A stretch of DNA of 64,000 bases from JANQMY01 sp965228775 (GTDB lineage Bacteria > Pseudomonadota > Alphaproteobacteria > JANQMY01), in contig OZ245840.1 of the NCBI GenBank assembly GCA_965228775.1, positions 2,852,001 to 2,916,000 of the forward strand, read 5' to 3'. Shown here piece after piece: positions 34,334 through 42,560 of the stretch. The position numbers and the translations under genes are program-made. Under the pieces are notes generated by a model. It did no database searches and had not been told where the DNA came from. It was given only the letters and a program-made list of their open reading frames with translations. Numbering within the stretch: the first letter of the stretch is position 1; each line of letters begins with the position of its first letter.

Positions 34334-35161
34334 GTGACACCCACTTCCGGCACATATGACGAAACCCTCAAACAGGCAGGGCTTGGCAGCGACGACGCCT
34401 TCCCCTTGTTCGCGGCGGCTCTGGCGGCCTCTGCCCTCGATCATGTGGATGCGGATATGGTGGATTACGAGGCCCACGGCGCCGAATTGGCGGCCAAGGC
34501 GCAGGTCTATGCGGTATCGTCGCCCGAAGACATGGTGCGCCGCCTGGCGGATACGGTGGCCTTTGAGTTCGGCTATGAGGGTGATGCGGAAAACTACGAT
34601 GCCCCGGAAAATGCGGACCTAATCCGGGTGATCGACCGGCGCCGGGGCCTGCCGGTGGCGCTGGGTGTGCTTTATCTGCACGTGGCGCGGTCTTGCGGCT
34701 GGCCGGTCTTCGGGATCAACCTGCCGGGCCATTTCGTCTTGGCGGCAGGCGATAGCGATATGCCGGTGATTTTCGATCCCTTTCATAAAGGACGGGCGCT
34801 CAGCACGGACGATGTGGCGTCGCTGCTGATGCAGGCCCAGCAAGGGGCTGGCGACGACGGCACCTACCGGTTGTCGGGCATGACCGACCGCGAAGTTTTG
34901 ATGCGCCTTATGAACAATCAGCGCATGCGTGCTGCCCAAGGGGGTGATGCTCAGCGTACGGCGGAAATCTTGCGCCGTATGGTGATGATCGTGCCGCAAT
35001 CCGCCGGGCTGTGGTCCGATTTCGGGGAGGCATCGCAAGCCGCGGGCAATATGCGCGCTGCCATTGGTGCCTTCGAGCAGACGATGCTGCTGGCGCCGTC
35101 GTCGGATGTGTCCACCAAGGCGGAAGTGGCGCTTCAATCCCTCCGTAAGAAACTCAATTAA
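34334..35161 (+). CDS. SirB1-type transglutaminase-like/TPR protein
   Basis: The N-terminal transglutaminase-like core (about 20-160) has VIDRRRGLPVALGVLYLHVA with NLPGHFVL, the SirB1 signature. The C-terminal part (about 185-275) forms TPR-like helices. It has 275 residues. Function unknown; family members are often next to rsmI/yraN/gshB. It lies 45 bp after yraN and 17 bp before gshB. The start is GTG at 34334. Confidence 0.87.
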   Translation: MTPTSGTYDETLKQAGLGSDDAFPLFAAALAASALDHVDADMVDYEAHGAELAAKAQVYAVSSPEDMVRRLADTVAFEFGYEGDAENYDAPENADLIRVIDRRRGLPVALGVLYLHVARSCGWPVFGINLPGHFVLAAGDSDMPVIFDPFHKGRALSTDDVASLLMQAQQGAGDDGTYRLSGMTDREVLMRLMNNQRMRAAQGGDAQRTAEILRRMVMIVPQSAGLWSDFGEASQAAGNMRAAIGAFEQTMLLAPSSDVSTKAEVALQSLRKKLN

Positions 35162-35178
35162 TCAGCAGGCAGAATCAT

Positions 35179-36120
35179 ATGACTCTCACCATCGCCGTTC
35201 AAATGGATCCCATCCATGCCATCGATATCCGGGGCGACAGCACCTTTGCGCTAATGTTGGAAGCACAAAGGCGTGGCCACAGCCTGATGGTCTATGTGCC
35301 CAACGATCTCACCTATCGCGACGGCCGGGTGACGGCGCGCTGCTTCAATGCCGAAATCCGCGACGTGGAAGGCGATCATGTAACCTTGGGCGAGGAGCAA
35401 ATCGTCAATCTCGCCAATGTGGACGTGGTGCTTATGCGCCAAGATCCGCCGTTCGATATGGGCTACATCACGGCGACCCATCTGCTGGAACACATCCATC
35501 CGAAAACGCTGGTGGTCAACGACCCGGCGGAAGTGCGCAATGCGCCGGAAAAACTGTTCGTCACACGCTTCGAAGGGGTGCTGCCCCCTACCCTTATCTC
35601 GCGCGACCGCTACGAGATCGAAGCCTTCCGGGACGAATTCAAAGATATCATCGTCAAGCCCTTGTTCGGCAATGGCGGCGCAGGCGTGTTCCACATCAAG
35701 CCGGGGGATGAGAACCTGAACTCCCTATTGGAGATGTTCGAAGGCACCTATCCCGAACCCTTTATCGTGCAGCGTTATCTGCCCGAGGTGCGCCAAGGCG
35801 ACAAACGCATCATTCTGGTGGATGGCAAGCCCGTTGGCGCCATCAACCGTGTGCCTGCCGACGGCGAAGCGCGTTCGAACATGCATGTGGGCGGGCAGGC
35901 TAAGAAGTCGGACCTGACGCCGCGCGAAGAAGAAATCTGCGCGATCATCGGACCGGAACTGGCAAAGCGTGGGCTTCTGTTCGTGGGGATCGATGTGATT
36001 GGCGATTACCTCACCGAAATCAACGTCACTTCACCCACCGGCATCCGCGAGATGGAACGGTTCGACGGCACCAATGTGGCGGCGCTCATCTGGGATGCGA
36101 TCGAGGGGAAGGTGAGTTGA
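35179..36120 (+). CDS. gshB: Glutathione synthetase
   Basis: ATP-grasp enzyme that joins glycine to gamma-glutamylcysteine. MTLTIAVQMDPIHAID at the start, DPPFDMGYITATHLLE (about 94-109) and PLFGNGGAGVFHI (about 160-172) are diagnostic; the metal site lies in FVGIDVIGDYLTEINVTSPTG, whose parts fall near 271-290. It has 313 residues. A nested palindromic element lies just downstream. Confidence 0.97.
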   Translation: MTLTIAVQMDPIHAIDIRGDSTFALMLEAQRRGHSLMVYVPNDLTYRDGRVTARCFNAEIRDVEGDHVTLGEEQIVNLANVDVVLMRQDPPFDMGYITATHLLEHIHPKTLVVNDPAEVRNAPEKLFVTRFEGVLPPTLISRDRYEIEAFRDEFKDIIVKPLFGNGGAGVFHIKPGDENLNSLLEMFEGTYPEPFIVQRYLPEVRQGDKRIILVDGKPVGAINRVPADGEARSNMHVGGQAKKSDLTPREEEICAIIGPELAKRGLLFVGIDVIGDYLTEINVTSPTGIREMERFDGTNVAALIWDAIEGKVS

Positions 36121-36138
36121 TTTTATTGGTGTGACCCG

Positions 36139-36300
36139 GCCACCCACTCCCCCGGCCCAACCACCCGAATACGGTACCCGCAAGCGTTTCCAGGCGAAGT
36201 GGACTTCCGGTTCGCCGTCCGGAAACGCGACAAAGAAACGGTGCGACTATTTCTAAAAGAAATAGGTCGCCCGGGTGGTTGGGCCGGGGGAGTGGGTGGC
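36139..36300. repeat. Palindromic element A, copy 3, split by a two-hairpin element B
   Basis: 28-bp perfect arms (36139-36166 and 36273-36300; arm starts GCCACCCACTCCC). The A loop survives in altered form at 36167-36182 (GAATACGGTACCCGCA), then a complete B element (36183-36270) sits between loop and right arm. Both arms carry CCCGGCCC where copies 1 and 2 have CCCGTCCC, a compensated change. Lies between gshB and the nitroreductase gene, which share a strand. Confidence 0.9.
36183..36270. repeat. Two-hairpin element B, copy nested in element A
   Basis: Hairpin 1 runs 36183-36229 (AGCGTTTCCAGG ... CCGTCCGGAAACGC) with the inner pair CG/CG. A short ACAAAG spacer is followed by hairpin 2, GCGACTATTTCT/AGAAATAGGTCGC (36243-36254 and 36258-36270). 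Confidence 0.85.
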
Positions 36301-36325
36301 TAGGTAATCTAACAAAAGAGAAGCC

Positions 36326-36943
36326 ATGGAATTTGACGTCGATCAGATAGACGAAGTTCTTTCAACGGCGCGATCCGTTCGGAAGAACTTGGACTTCGAG
36401 CGTCCGGTGGACCGGCAAATGCTGCTGGACTGTATCGATGTGGCGGTGCAAGCGCCCGTTGGTCTGGGCGGCGAAAACTGGCGTTTCGTGGTGGTAGACG
36501 ACCCCGCGCCAAAACAAGACATCGCCAAGCTGTATGGCGAAATCCTCACCCAATTGTTTGAACAACGCGGCATGGAAATGAAGCCTACCCATCGTGCATT
36601 GATGGACCGTTTGCACGAAATGCCTGCCATGATCTTTGTCTGTGTGGATGGCCTGCCACCGGACGATGCGCCATCCAGTCAGATCGGATTTTACGGCTCC
36701 ATCCTACCCGCCGCCTGGTCGCTCATGCTGGCTTTGCGCGCGCGCAATCTGGGCACCACATGGACGTCATTGCTCACCGCCCGCCAGGACGACGTGGCAA
36801 AGATCTTGGGGATGCCCGAAGGCACTTTGCTCACGGTGATGTTTCCCGTGGCACATTTGAAAGGCGCCACCTTGCGCCGTGCCAAACGTGATCCGGCCAC
36901 GCAGGTCACGTTTTGGAACAGATGGGGTGAAAGTTCTCTCTAA
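36326..36943 (+). CDS. Nitroreductase-family FMN protein
   Basis: NAD(P)H-dependent flavoprotein of the nitroreductase fold. RSVRKNLDFERPVD (about 17-30) has the FMN-phosphate Arg cluster; APVGLGGENWRFVVVDD (about 45-61) and ARNLGTTWTSLL (about 139-150) match the family. It has 205 residues. The substrate is unknown. It follows the nested repeat after gshB. Confidence 0.9.
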   Translation: MEFDVDQIDEVLSTARSVRKNLDFERPVDRQMLLDCIDVAVQAPVGLGGENWRFVVVDDPAPKQDIAKLYGEILTQLFEQRGMEMKPTHRALMDRLHEMPAMIFVCVDGLPPDDAPSSQIGFYGSILPAAWSLMLALRARNLGTTWTSLLTARQDDVAKILGMPEGTLLTVMFPVAHLKGATLRRAKRDPATQVTFWNRWGESSL

Positions 36944-37013
36944 GTGTGGCCATGCCAGCCTGCTCAGCAAGCCGATGGTGCCAATTCAACAACAAGACGA
37001 TTGTGGCGCCTAT

Positions 37014-37115
37014 AGCGTTTCCAGGTGAAGTGGAATCCGGTTCACCGTCCGGAAACGCGCAAAACAAAGAGTCTGGAGCCGTTTTGAGTTTCAATCAAAA
37101 CCGAAACGGCTCTAG
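37014..37115. repeat. Two-hairpin element B, copy 2
   Basis: Hairpin 1 (37014-37058; AGCGTTTCCAGG ... CCGTCCGGAAACGC, inner pair TG/CA), spacer with ACAAAGAG, and hairpin 2 with arms GAGCCGTTT (37076-37084) and AAACGGCTC (37104-37112). It ends in TAGATG, like the copy at 53636-53741. Its right end supplies the stop codon of the 95-residue gene on the minus strand. Confidence 0.88.
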
Positions 37116-37399
37116 ATGTCTTCATCTGAAGAACGTTGACGCTTGTTCCGGCGCTGAAACCGCCGCCCGCTCCACACCGTAAGCTGCCGGCGCCGGCGGC
37201 GCATGCCGGGATAGTCCACTGACAGCAGCATCAGCCCCACCGGCACGCCCGCCACTGCGGGCAATCCGGGCAGGGCCCCCACGACCACCATGGTCACACC
37301 CACCACCGTGCGCATGGCTTTGCTGCGCGGCACGGGGACCTTGCGCTTGCCAAAACGCACATAAGCGCGTGCGGGGGGATCTAAATCGTCGGACGACAT
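37112..37399 (-). CDS. Small putative membrane protein
   Basis: 95 residues: a basic N-terminal half (RFGKRKVPVPRSKAMR), then a hydrophobic stretch at about 30-60 that can form one or two membrane helices and has GALPGLPAVAGVPVGL, resembling PGPGW-type small transmembrane proteins. A very basic tail follows. The TAG stop lies in the end of repeat B (37112-37114), so the C-terminus may have been set by repeat insertion. No close neighbour suggests a role. Confidence 0.6.
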   Translation of the reverse strand: MSSDDLDPPARAYVRFGKRKVPVPRSKAMRTVVGVTMVVVGALPGLPAVAGVPVGLMLLSVDYPGMRRRRRQLTVWSGRRFQRRNKRQRSSDEDI

Positions 37400-37659
37400 A
37401 GTTAGGAGTTAAGACCAACGCCCCTTAACATCAACCGAACACGGCGATTTCGGTAAAGAATTTTGTAACGCTTTGGTGACGTTGTGCGCGGCGTCACACC
37501 CGATCATGGGCAGGGTAATCGCATATGGCCATCACTCTTCCGCCGCACATCCCGGCCGCATTTTTTTGAGTAAGGCTCAAGCCATCCCACGCCTCCAGAA
37601 TCTGACATCGGCCAAGCACTGCAAACAATGGGTTCATCTAATTTCTTGTTGTTGACCCT

Positions 37660-37724
37660 CTTCACCTCCCCCTTGTGGGGAGGTCGAAAGATCGAGCTGT
37701 CTGCGAGATCTTTCGGGTGGGGGT
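37660..37724 (+). repeat. Element E, copy 1
   Basis: Runs from TTCACCTCCCCCTTGTGGGG through GAGGTCGAAAGATC...GATCTTTCGGGTGGGGGT. The ends pair (ACCTCCCCC with GGGTGGGGGT), and the inner GAAAGATC/GATCTTTC stem pairs as well. Similar CCTCCCCCTTGTGGGGAGG repeats are common in alphaproteobacteria. Confidence 0.85.
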
Positions 37725-37811
37725 AATGGTACTGATTGCCCTCCGAACTCATTGTTAGTCGTGGGGCCGGCAACGCTTGGCCGCCAAGGAACCAATGATT
37801 TTTGAAAGAGA

Positions 37812-37877
37812 TACTCCCCCACCCGAAAAATCGTCCTAACGGTCAATTTTTCGACCTCCCCACAAGGGGGAGGTTGA
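37812..37877 (-). repeat. Element E, copy 2 (inverted)
   Basis: Reads on the minus strand AACCTCCCCCTTGTGGGGAG, then GTCGAAAAATTGACCG and CGATTTTTCGGGTGGGGGAG. It faces copy 1 across 87 bp. The inner stem differs from copy 1 but still pairs (GAAAAAT with ATTTTTC). Confidence 0.85.
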
Positions 37878-37971
37878 GGACAGGGAACGTACCTGGCAGG
37901 TCGTATTCACTTCTCTAAGGGCAATCGCATAGGAAGGATTACCATCCCGGTCGCCATTCGGCGAAGCGCGA

Positions 37972-39252
37972 TCACGCTGGATAGGCAAGATCCAAGGTTT
38001 GCAGCGCCCGCCGGACGACCTCTTCATCCGGCAGTTCCGCCAGCTCCAGCGCCGGCGGGCCGCCATTAAAGGCCATGATTACGGGATGATCGATAAACCG
38101 GTGCAGGTTGAGCCATTGGTTAAACTGACCCGGCGGCAGATCGTTTTCCGGCGTAGCGATCCAAGTGTGATCCGTCGCCCAGAAGGGTTCGTCAAAAAGC
38201 AGGTAGACCTTGTCGAGCGTCCCCACACCTAAGCGGGTGATGGCGTCGCGTTTTTCGGCGGGCAGAATGGGGTCAAACGTCACCGTGTTTTTCTTCAAAA
38301 CGCCCAACGGCAGGGTCACGATGGCCGCATCGAAGCGCGTGGTGCTGCCATCCATCAGCCCAATGCTGACGCCATAATCGTCCAAGGTGATATTGGTGAC
38401 GGCGGCATTGAAGCGCAGCTCGTAATCGCCCTCCAGCGCTTTGAAAATCGGCCCATAGCCCTCGCGGAAAATCACCTCGGCCCCGCGGTAATCATCTTGC
38501 AGGACATAGGCCCGCAGATTGATCTCGGATTTGTCTGCGCCGGCACTGTGCTGAAACGCCACCACATTATCGAGCCAGTCCGGTGCGTCGCGCTCGCGCA
38601 TCTCCTCACCGTTCCGTCCACGGATGATATAGCTTTCGTCGGTGCGGATGCGCTCCAGCGCCAAGTCATCCGACAGGCGGGTCAGCGGGTTGCGCCGCAC
38701 CCCATGGATCCAGCTTGCGCCCAGATCCAGCGGCAGGCCCATCTCGCCGCTGGTCCAGACCCGGCCGCCAATGCGGTCGCGCGCTTCGAACACGGTGACG
38801 GTGCGCCCCTCTTCCCACAAGGCATGGGCTGCGGACAGGCCGCTCATGCCGGCACCAATGACCGCGATATTGTCTTTGCGGGCGCGGCGCACGAAATTCG
38901 CCACCCGCTGGCCGGATTCATAGGCCGCATGCACCGTGCTGTTGTAATAGGGATAGGCCGCTTCGCCCGCGAAAAACAATTGCTCGTCGATGGGGGTTTC
39001 CAGGGCGCGCCGCATGTTTTGCCAGCCGCCTTTGGCCACAAAGGAATAGGAGCCAAAGGCAAAGGGGTCCTGGCTCCAATTGGTGCGGATATAGCCTTTT
39101 GGCTGGCGGCCAGGTGTTGGGGCCTCTTGTGCCTGGGTCTCGGCTTGAGCGCGGGTCTCGGCTTGGGCCATGGGCCAGGGGGTGAAGCTCAATGCGGCGC
39201 CGGCACTTAACCCTGCCAGCAGGCGGCGTCTGTCCAAACGTGATGTCGTCAA
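37972..39252 (-). CDS. Tat-exported flavin amine oxidase with permuted domain order
   Basis: Family enzymes oxidise amines with FAD. Residues 1-31 form a Tat-type signal (DRRRLLAG then a hydrophobic run to AQA). Residues 53-121 match the C-terminal FAD/catalytic block of normal amine oxidases (RTNWSQDPFAFGSYSF, LFFAGEAAYPYYNSTVHAAY, ESGQRVA). Only after this comes the usual N-terminal dinucleotide motif GAGMSGL (133-139) and FEARDRIGGRVWT (155-167), then the substrate domain to residue 426, ending just where the C-terminal block would normally begin. A TTG at 39252 (after GGGAGGG) is taken as start; the frame is open to a TTG at 39321. The order fits a circular permutation, not a truncation. 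Confidence 0.85.
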   Translation of the reverse strand: MTTSRLDRRRLLAGLSAGAALSFTPWPMAQAETRAQAETQAQEAPTPGRQPKGYIRTNWSQDPFAFGSYSFVAKGGWQNMRRALETPIDEQLFFAGEAAYPYYNSTVHAAYESGQRVANFVRRARKDNIAVIGAGMSGLSAAHALWEEGRTVTVFEARDRIGGRVWTSGEMGLPLDLGASWIHGVRRNPLTRLSDDLALERIRTDESYIIRGRNGEEMRERDAPDWLDNVVAFQHSAGADKSEINLRAYVLQDDYRGAEVIFREGYGPIFKALEGDYELRFNAAVTNITLDDYGVSIGLMDGSTTRFDAAIVTLPLGVLKKNTVTFDPILPAEKRDAITRLGVGTLDKVYLLFDEPFWATDHTWIATPENDLPPGQFNQWLNLHRFIDHPVIMAFNGGPPALELAELPDEEVVRRALQTLDLAYPA

Positions 39253-39409
39253 AGGACCCTCCCGGTGATTCGAGGGGACAATACCATCGCGGGGACTCTG
39301 ATGTCGCGGCGCACTGGCCAATCAACCCTGGCCACACTCTAAGCGGGCATTTAGACTAGCTGCGTCTTATCCCCTTCCGCAGGCCGCTGCCCATGATCGT
39401 CGTTGCCAA

Positions 39410-40939
39410 ATGACCGTTGCTCATGTCACCACCGTTGCCTTTCAAGGCATCGACGCGCGCAAGGTGGATGTGCAGGTGCATATCGATCAGGGCCTGCCCT
39501 ATTTTCAGGTGGTGGGCTTGCCCGACAAGGCGGTGGGTGAGGCACGCGACCGCGTGCGGGCGGCCTTATCGGCCATCGGTTTGGCCTTGCCGCCCAAACG
39601 CATTGTGGTGAATTTGGCCCCGGCGGATTTGCCCAAGGAAGGCAGTCATTTCGATCTGCCGATTGCGCTCGGTTTGTTGGTGGCCACCAATGTGCTGTCT
39701 CAAAGCGATTTGGATTCCTATCTCGCGCTGGGGGAGCTTGCGCTGGACGGGTCCCTTGCGCCGGTGATTGGCGTCTTGCCCGCGGCGCTGGCAGCAGCCA
39801 CACAGGATAAAGGCCTCATCTGCCCGGAAGCTTGCGGGCCCGAAGGGGCCTGGGCCGGGTCGGTGGAAATCTTGGCGCCCCAAACCCTCCTCACACTGAT
39901 CAATCATTTCAAGGACCGGTCGGTGCTGACACCGCCGAAACCCCATACGTCTGTCACTAAGTCGAACCTGCCGGATCTTGCGGACATCAAGGGGCAAGAA
40001 ACGCCCAAGCGCGCGCTCGAAATCGCGGCGGCGGGCGGCCATAACCTATTGATGATCGGGCCGCCTGGGTCCGGCAAATCCATGCTGGCGCAGCGCCTGC
40101 CCGGCCTGTTGCCGCCGCTGTCGGCGCGGGAAGCGCTGGACGTGTCCATGATTTCGTCCTTGGCCGGGTTGTTGACCGAAGGGCGCATCAGCCAGGACCG
40201 GCCGTTTCGCGCGCCCCACCATTCGGCCAGCATGGCGGCCCTGGTGGGGGGCGGGCACCGGGCAAAGCCGGGCGAGATCTCGCTTGCGCATAATGGGGTG
40301 TTATTTCTGGACGAGCTGCCGGAATTCCAGCGTCAGGCGCTCGATTCCCTGCGCCAGCCCTTGGAAAGCGGTGAAGCGGTGGTGGCCCGGGCCAATGCCC
40401 ATGTGACCTATCCGGCACGCGTGCAATTGGTGGCCGCCATGAATCCCTGCCGCTGCGGGTATTTGGGGGATGCCGCCATGGCGTGCAGCCGGGCGCCCAA
40501 ATGCGGGGCGGATTACCAGGCGCGCATTTCGGGGCCCCTGCTCGACCGTATCGACCTGCATGTGGAAGTGGCCGCCGTGCGGCCAACGGATTTGTCCTTG
40601 CCGCGTGACAGCGAGACGTCGGCGGAAGTGGCCGCGCGCATCGCGGCGGCCCGCACCGTTCAAACAAATCGGTATACGGAGTTATTGGGGGCGGATAGCG
40701 AGGTACGGCTGAACGCTCAGATCGAAGGCGATGTGCTGGACCAAGTGGCCACGCCCAATGATGATGGCCTTGCCCTGCTTACCCGCGCCGCCGACAGCAT
40801 GCGCCTGTCGGCCCGGGGCTATCACCGTGTGCTGCGCGTGGCGCGCACGATCGCGGATCTCGATAGTGCCGCCAGCGTGGAGCGCCCTCACATTGCCGAA
40901 GCCCTCAGCTTCCGCCGGCCGATTTATGCGCTGGGGTGA
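39410..40939 (+). CDS. comM: ComM/YifB-family Mg-chelatase-like AAA+ ATPase
   Basis: ComM is a hexameric helicase that aids branch migration in natural transformation; the family is widespread even without proven competence. N-terminal Lon-protease-like subdomain with VQVHIDQGLPYFQVVGLPDKAV; Walker A GPPGSGKS at about 217-224; Walker B LFLDELPEF near 301-309; a C-terminal Mg-chelatase domain with AMNPCRCGYLGD. It has 509 residues. It is divergent from the amine oxidase gene. Confidence 0.94.
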   Translation: MTVAHVTTVAFQGIDARKVDVQVHIDQGLPYFQVVGLPDKAVGEARDRVRAALSAIGLALPPKRIVVNLAPADLPKEGSHFDLPIALGLLVATNVLSQSDLDSYLALGELALDGSLAPVIGVLPAALAAATQDKGLICPEACGPEGAWAGSVEILAPQTLLTLINHFKDRSVLTPPKPHTSVTKSNLPDLADIKGQETPKRALEIAAAGGHNLLMIGPPGSGKSMLAQRLPGLLPPLSAREALDVSMISSLAGLLTEGRISQDRPFRAPHHSASMAALVGGGHRAKPGEISLAHNGVLFLDELPEFQRQALDSLRQPLESGEAVVARANAHVTYPARVQLVAAMNPCRCGYLGDAAMACSRAPKCGADYQARISGPLLDRIDLHVEVAAVRPTDLSLPRDSETSAEVAARIAAARTVQTNRYTELLGADSEVRLNAQIEGDVLDQVATPNDDGLALLTRAADSMRLSARGYHRVLRVARTIADLDSAASVERPHIAEALSFRRPIYALG

Positions 40940-41100
40940 GATTTTGGTCCCTAGGGTTCGGCTTCCGACTCGTTTGGTAAGGTTTACACCGAGAAATCAG
41001 CGCATTTCGCCAGGTGTATATGGTGCTTATTTCTAGAAAAGTTTGGTGTTCGTGACGTTGATCACTTTACGGTCGCCAGGAGAGTTGGAATGGTCTTGCA

Positions 41101-41994
41101 ATGTCGTCTGATTTAAACACAAACAAGTCCATCAATTGGGTTCAAGAAATTGGTCCCATACTAGCTGGGTTTCAGCTAGCGACAGCGTTTGTTGGTTTTT
41201 TTGGGATCGGCGCCTTCGCAAGCTGGGTTCTGGTGCGTTGGCGGCCTTTCACCCATTGGGTTTGGGACAACTTTTTTGGCTGGTTACAGCTTCCCGCGAT
41301 AACCGAGCCAGAAAAAGACGCTTTAACCGCGGTGGTTTTCTTCTTGCCAATGGCGTTTTGGTCGTTGATCCGCAGATTCTATTTTGAGGCAGAGGATATC
41401 GTCACTCTGTTCACCGTGTTGGCAGCGACAATCGCATCGCTGGGGTTTGTTTTTCTTGTGGGGGGCAGTTTGATCCAAGACACATTTTCGTCTGCATACG
41501 GCGTTATTAGCCAAGACTCAATAACCGAAATGCCAAAATTACTCCCCATCTATCTCCTTGCATTCACACTCTTTTTTGTCGGCGCCGCCATTACGACGGT
41601 TGTTCTTTTTATGCGAAAGAGGAATCGCGATTACCTATCGCTTCGCTCGGCAATGGAAACTGCAAGACAAGCGGACAAAGATGACTGGGCTCCTTACGAA
41701 ATTGTTGACCAACTAAGACAGTCTTTATTTAGATACGATGTTTACCAGCATAGATTCGTTGTCTCTGGTCTTCTGCTTACGCTCCCAGTTCTAATGGCGG
41801 CTTCTGCTGCTCCGGAAGTAGGTCTAATTCGATCAATATCTTTCGTCGGTGTGTTGCTCTGTCTCGTCCTTACATTGCAATTCGATCCCAGACGAATCTT
41901 AGTGACGACTGGGGCTTTTTCAGCATTCATATTATCAAGCGCTTTTTACGAAACCGCGATTTGGATTTCGGATCTGATGGGACAGGTCAGTTAG
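41101..41994 (+). CDS. Orphan polytopic membrane protein
   Basis: No family recognised. About seven to eight hydrophobic segments (near 18-45, 82-95, 98-125, 148-172, 220-240, 245-262, 268-288) with a charged cytosolic loop at about 174-215. It has 297 residues. Base composition is visibly richer in A+T than the genes on either side, and the flanks are long and gene-poor, which suggests recent arrival. Start ATG at 41101; a competing ATG at 41090 leads to a short frame. Confidence 0.7.
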   Translation: MSSDLNTNKSINWVQEIGPILAGFQLATAFVGFFGIGAFASWVLVRWRPFTHWVWDNFFGWLQLPAITEPEKDALTAVVFFLPMAFWSLIRRFYFEAEDIVTLFTVLAATIASLGFVFLVGGSLIQDTFSSAYGVISQDSITEMPKLLPIYLLAFTLFFVGAAITTVVLFMRKRNRDYLSLRSAMETARQADKDDWAPYEIVDQLRQSLFRYDVYQHRFVVSGLLLTLPVLMAASAAPEVGLIRSISFVGVLLCLVLTLQFDPRRILVTTGAFSAFILSSAFYETAIWISDLMGQVS

Positions 41995-42560
41995 CAGAAA
42001 CAGGTAGAGCGGAAACCTGTGGCTCCGGCTTGCCTACGCCCCCACATTGCCGAAAGCATCTAAGTACGGTGACAGTGCACTTAATTATAGAAACTATCGC
42101 TTCGAAAACTTCAGTTCGTCAAATTTCGGTGACAGTGCACCAAATTGACACCGTTTCCACTTGTTCCTGTGGAGTTGATTTGGCTCCGATGAACTTGTTG
42201 GTTAAGCCCGGCAAGGACGTTCTTCAATTTGGTTGAATCGTGGACTTGGCCTCTTGAAAGCCATCGATCCTTGAGGTCAGCGAACTATAAGCGTATCTTA
42301 TATTCCGTTGGCTCTTTGACATGTGAATAGGTTGTGCTTATGCAGGTTTCCTCGCTTGCAGAGGGAGGTATGCCCTGAAAAATTGGATGGACCCCATGCG
42401 CCCATGAATTGCGCCCAACCGGATATACCTATCGTTAACAACTCTTAACTTTGTAAACCTTTCAAATTGTCCCCTTAACAGGTGATTAATCCGCCCCTCA
42501 CAGACTGGTTACCATCAGGGATTTACCCCGGTTTGGGGCGCAGTTTGGGGCTGAGTAAGT
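41995..42560. other. 566-bp AT-richer gap with 14-bp direct repeats; no gene seen
   Basis: Contains the 14-mer CGGTGACAGTGCAC at 42067-42080 and 42127-42140. Further right lies a TTAA-N6-TTAA pair (42435-42448), one base short of a CtrA site. No coding region is credible. Confidence 0.65.
42067..42140 (+). repeat. Pair of 14-bp direct repeats (CGGTGACAGTGCAC)
   Basis: Exact copies at 42067-42080 and 42127-42140, 60 bp apart, each followed by an AAATT or TTAATT-like sequence. Related GTGACAGTGCAC sequences are, from memory, found beside REP-associated tyrosine transposase genes; no such gene is present here. Confidence 0.75.

Larger units (their letters stand above)
37400..37971. other. 572-bp gap holding two inverted repeats of element E; no gene seen
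   Basis: No credible coding region. The gap contains the E copies at 37660-37724 and 37812-37877. The sequence left of them (37400-37655) shows nothing I can name. Confidence 0.7.

Noticed and set aside
42067..42140. A transposase gene linked with the 14-bp direct repeats
   Set aside because: No transposase-like frame is present in the gap or the flanking genes.
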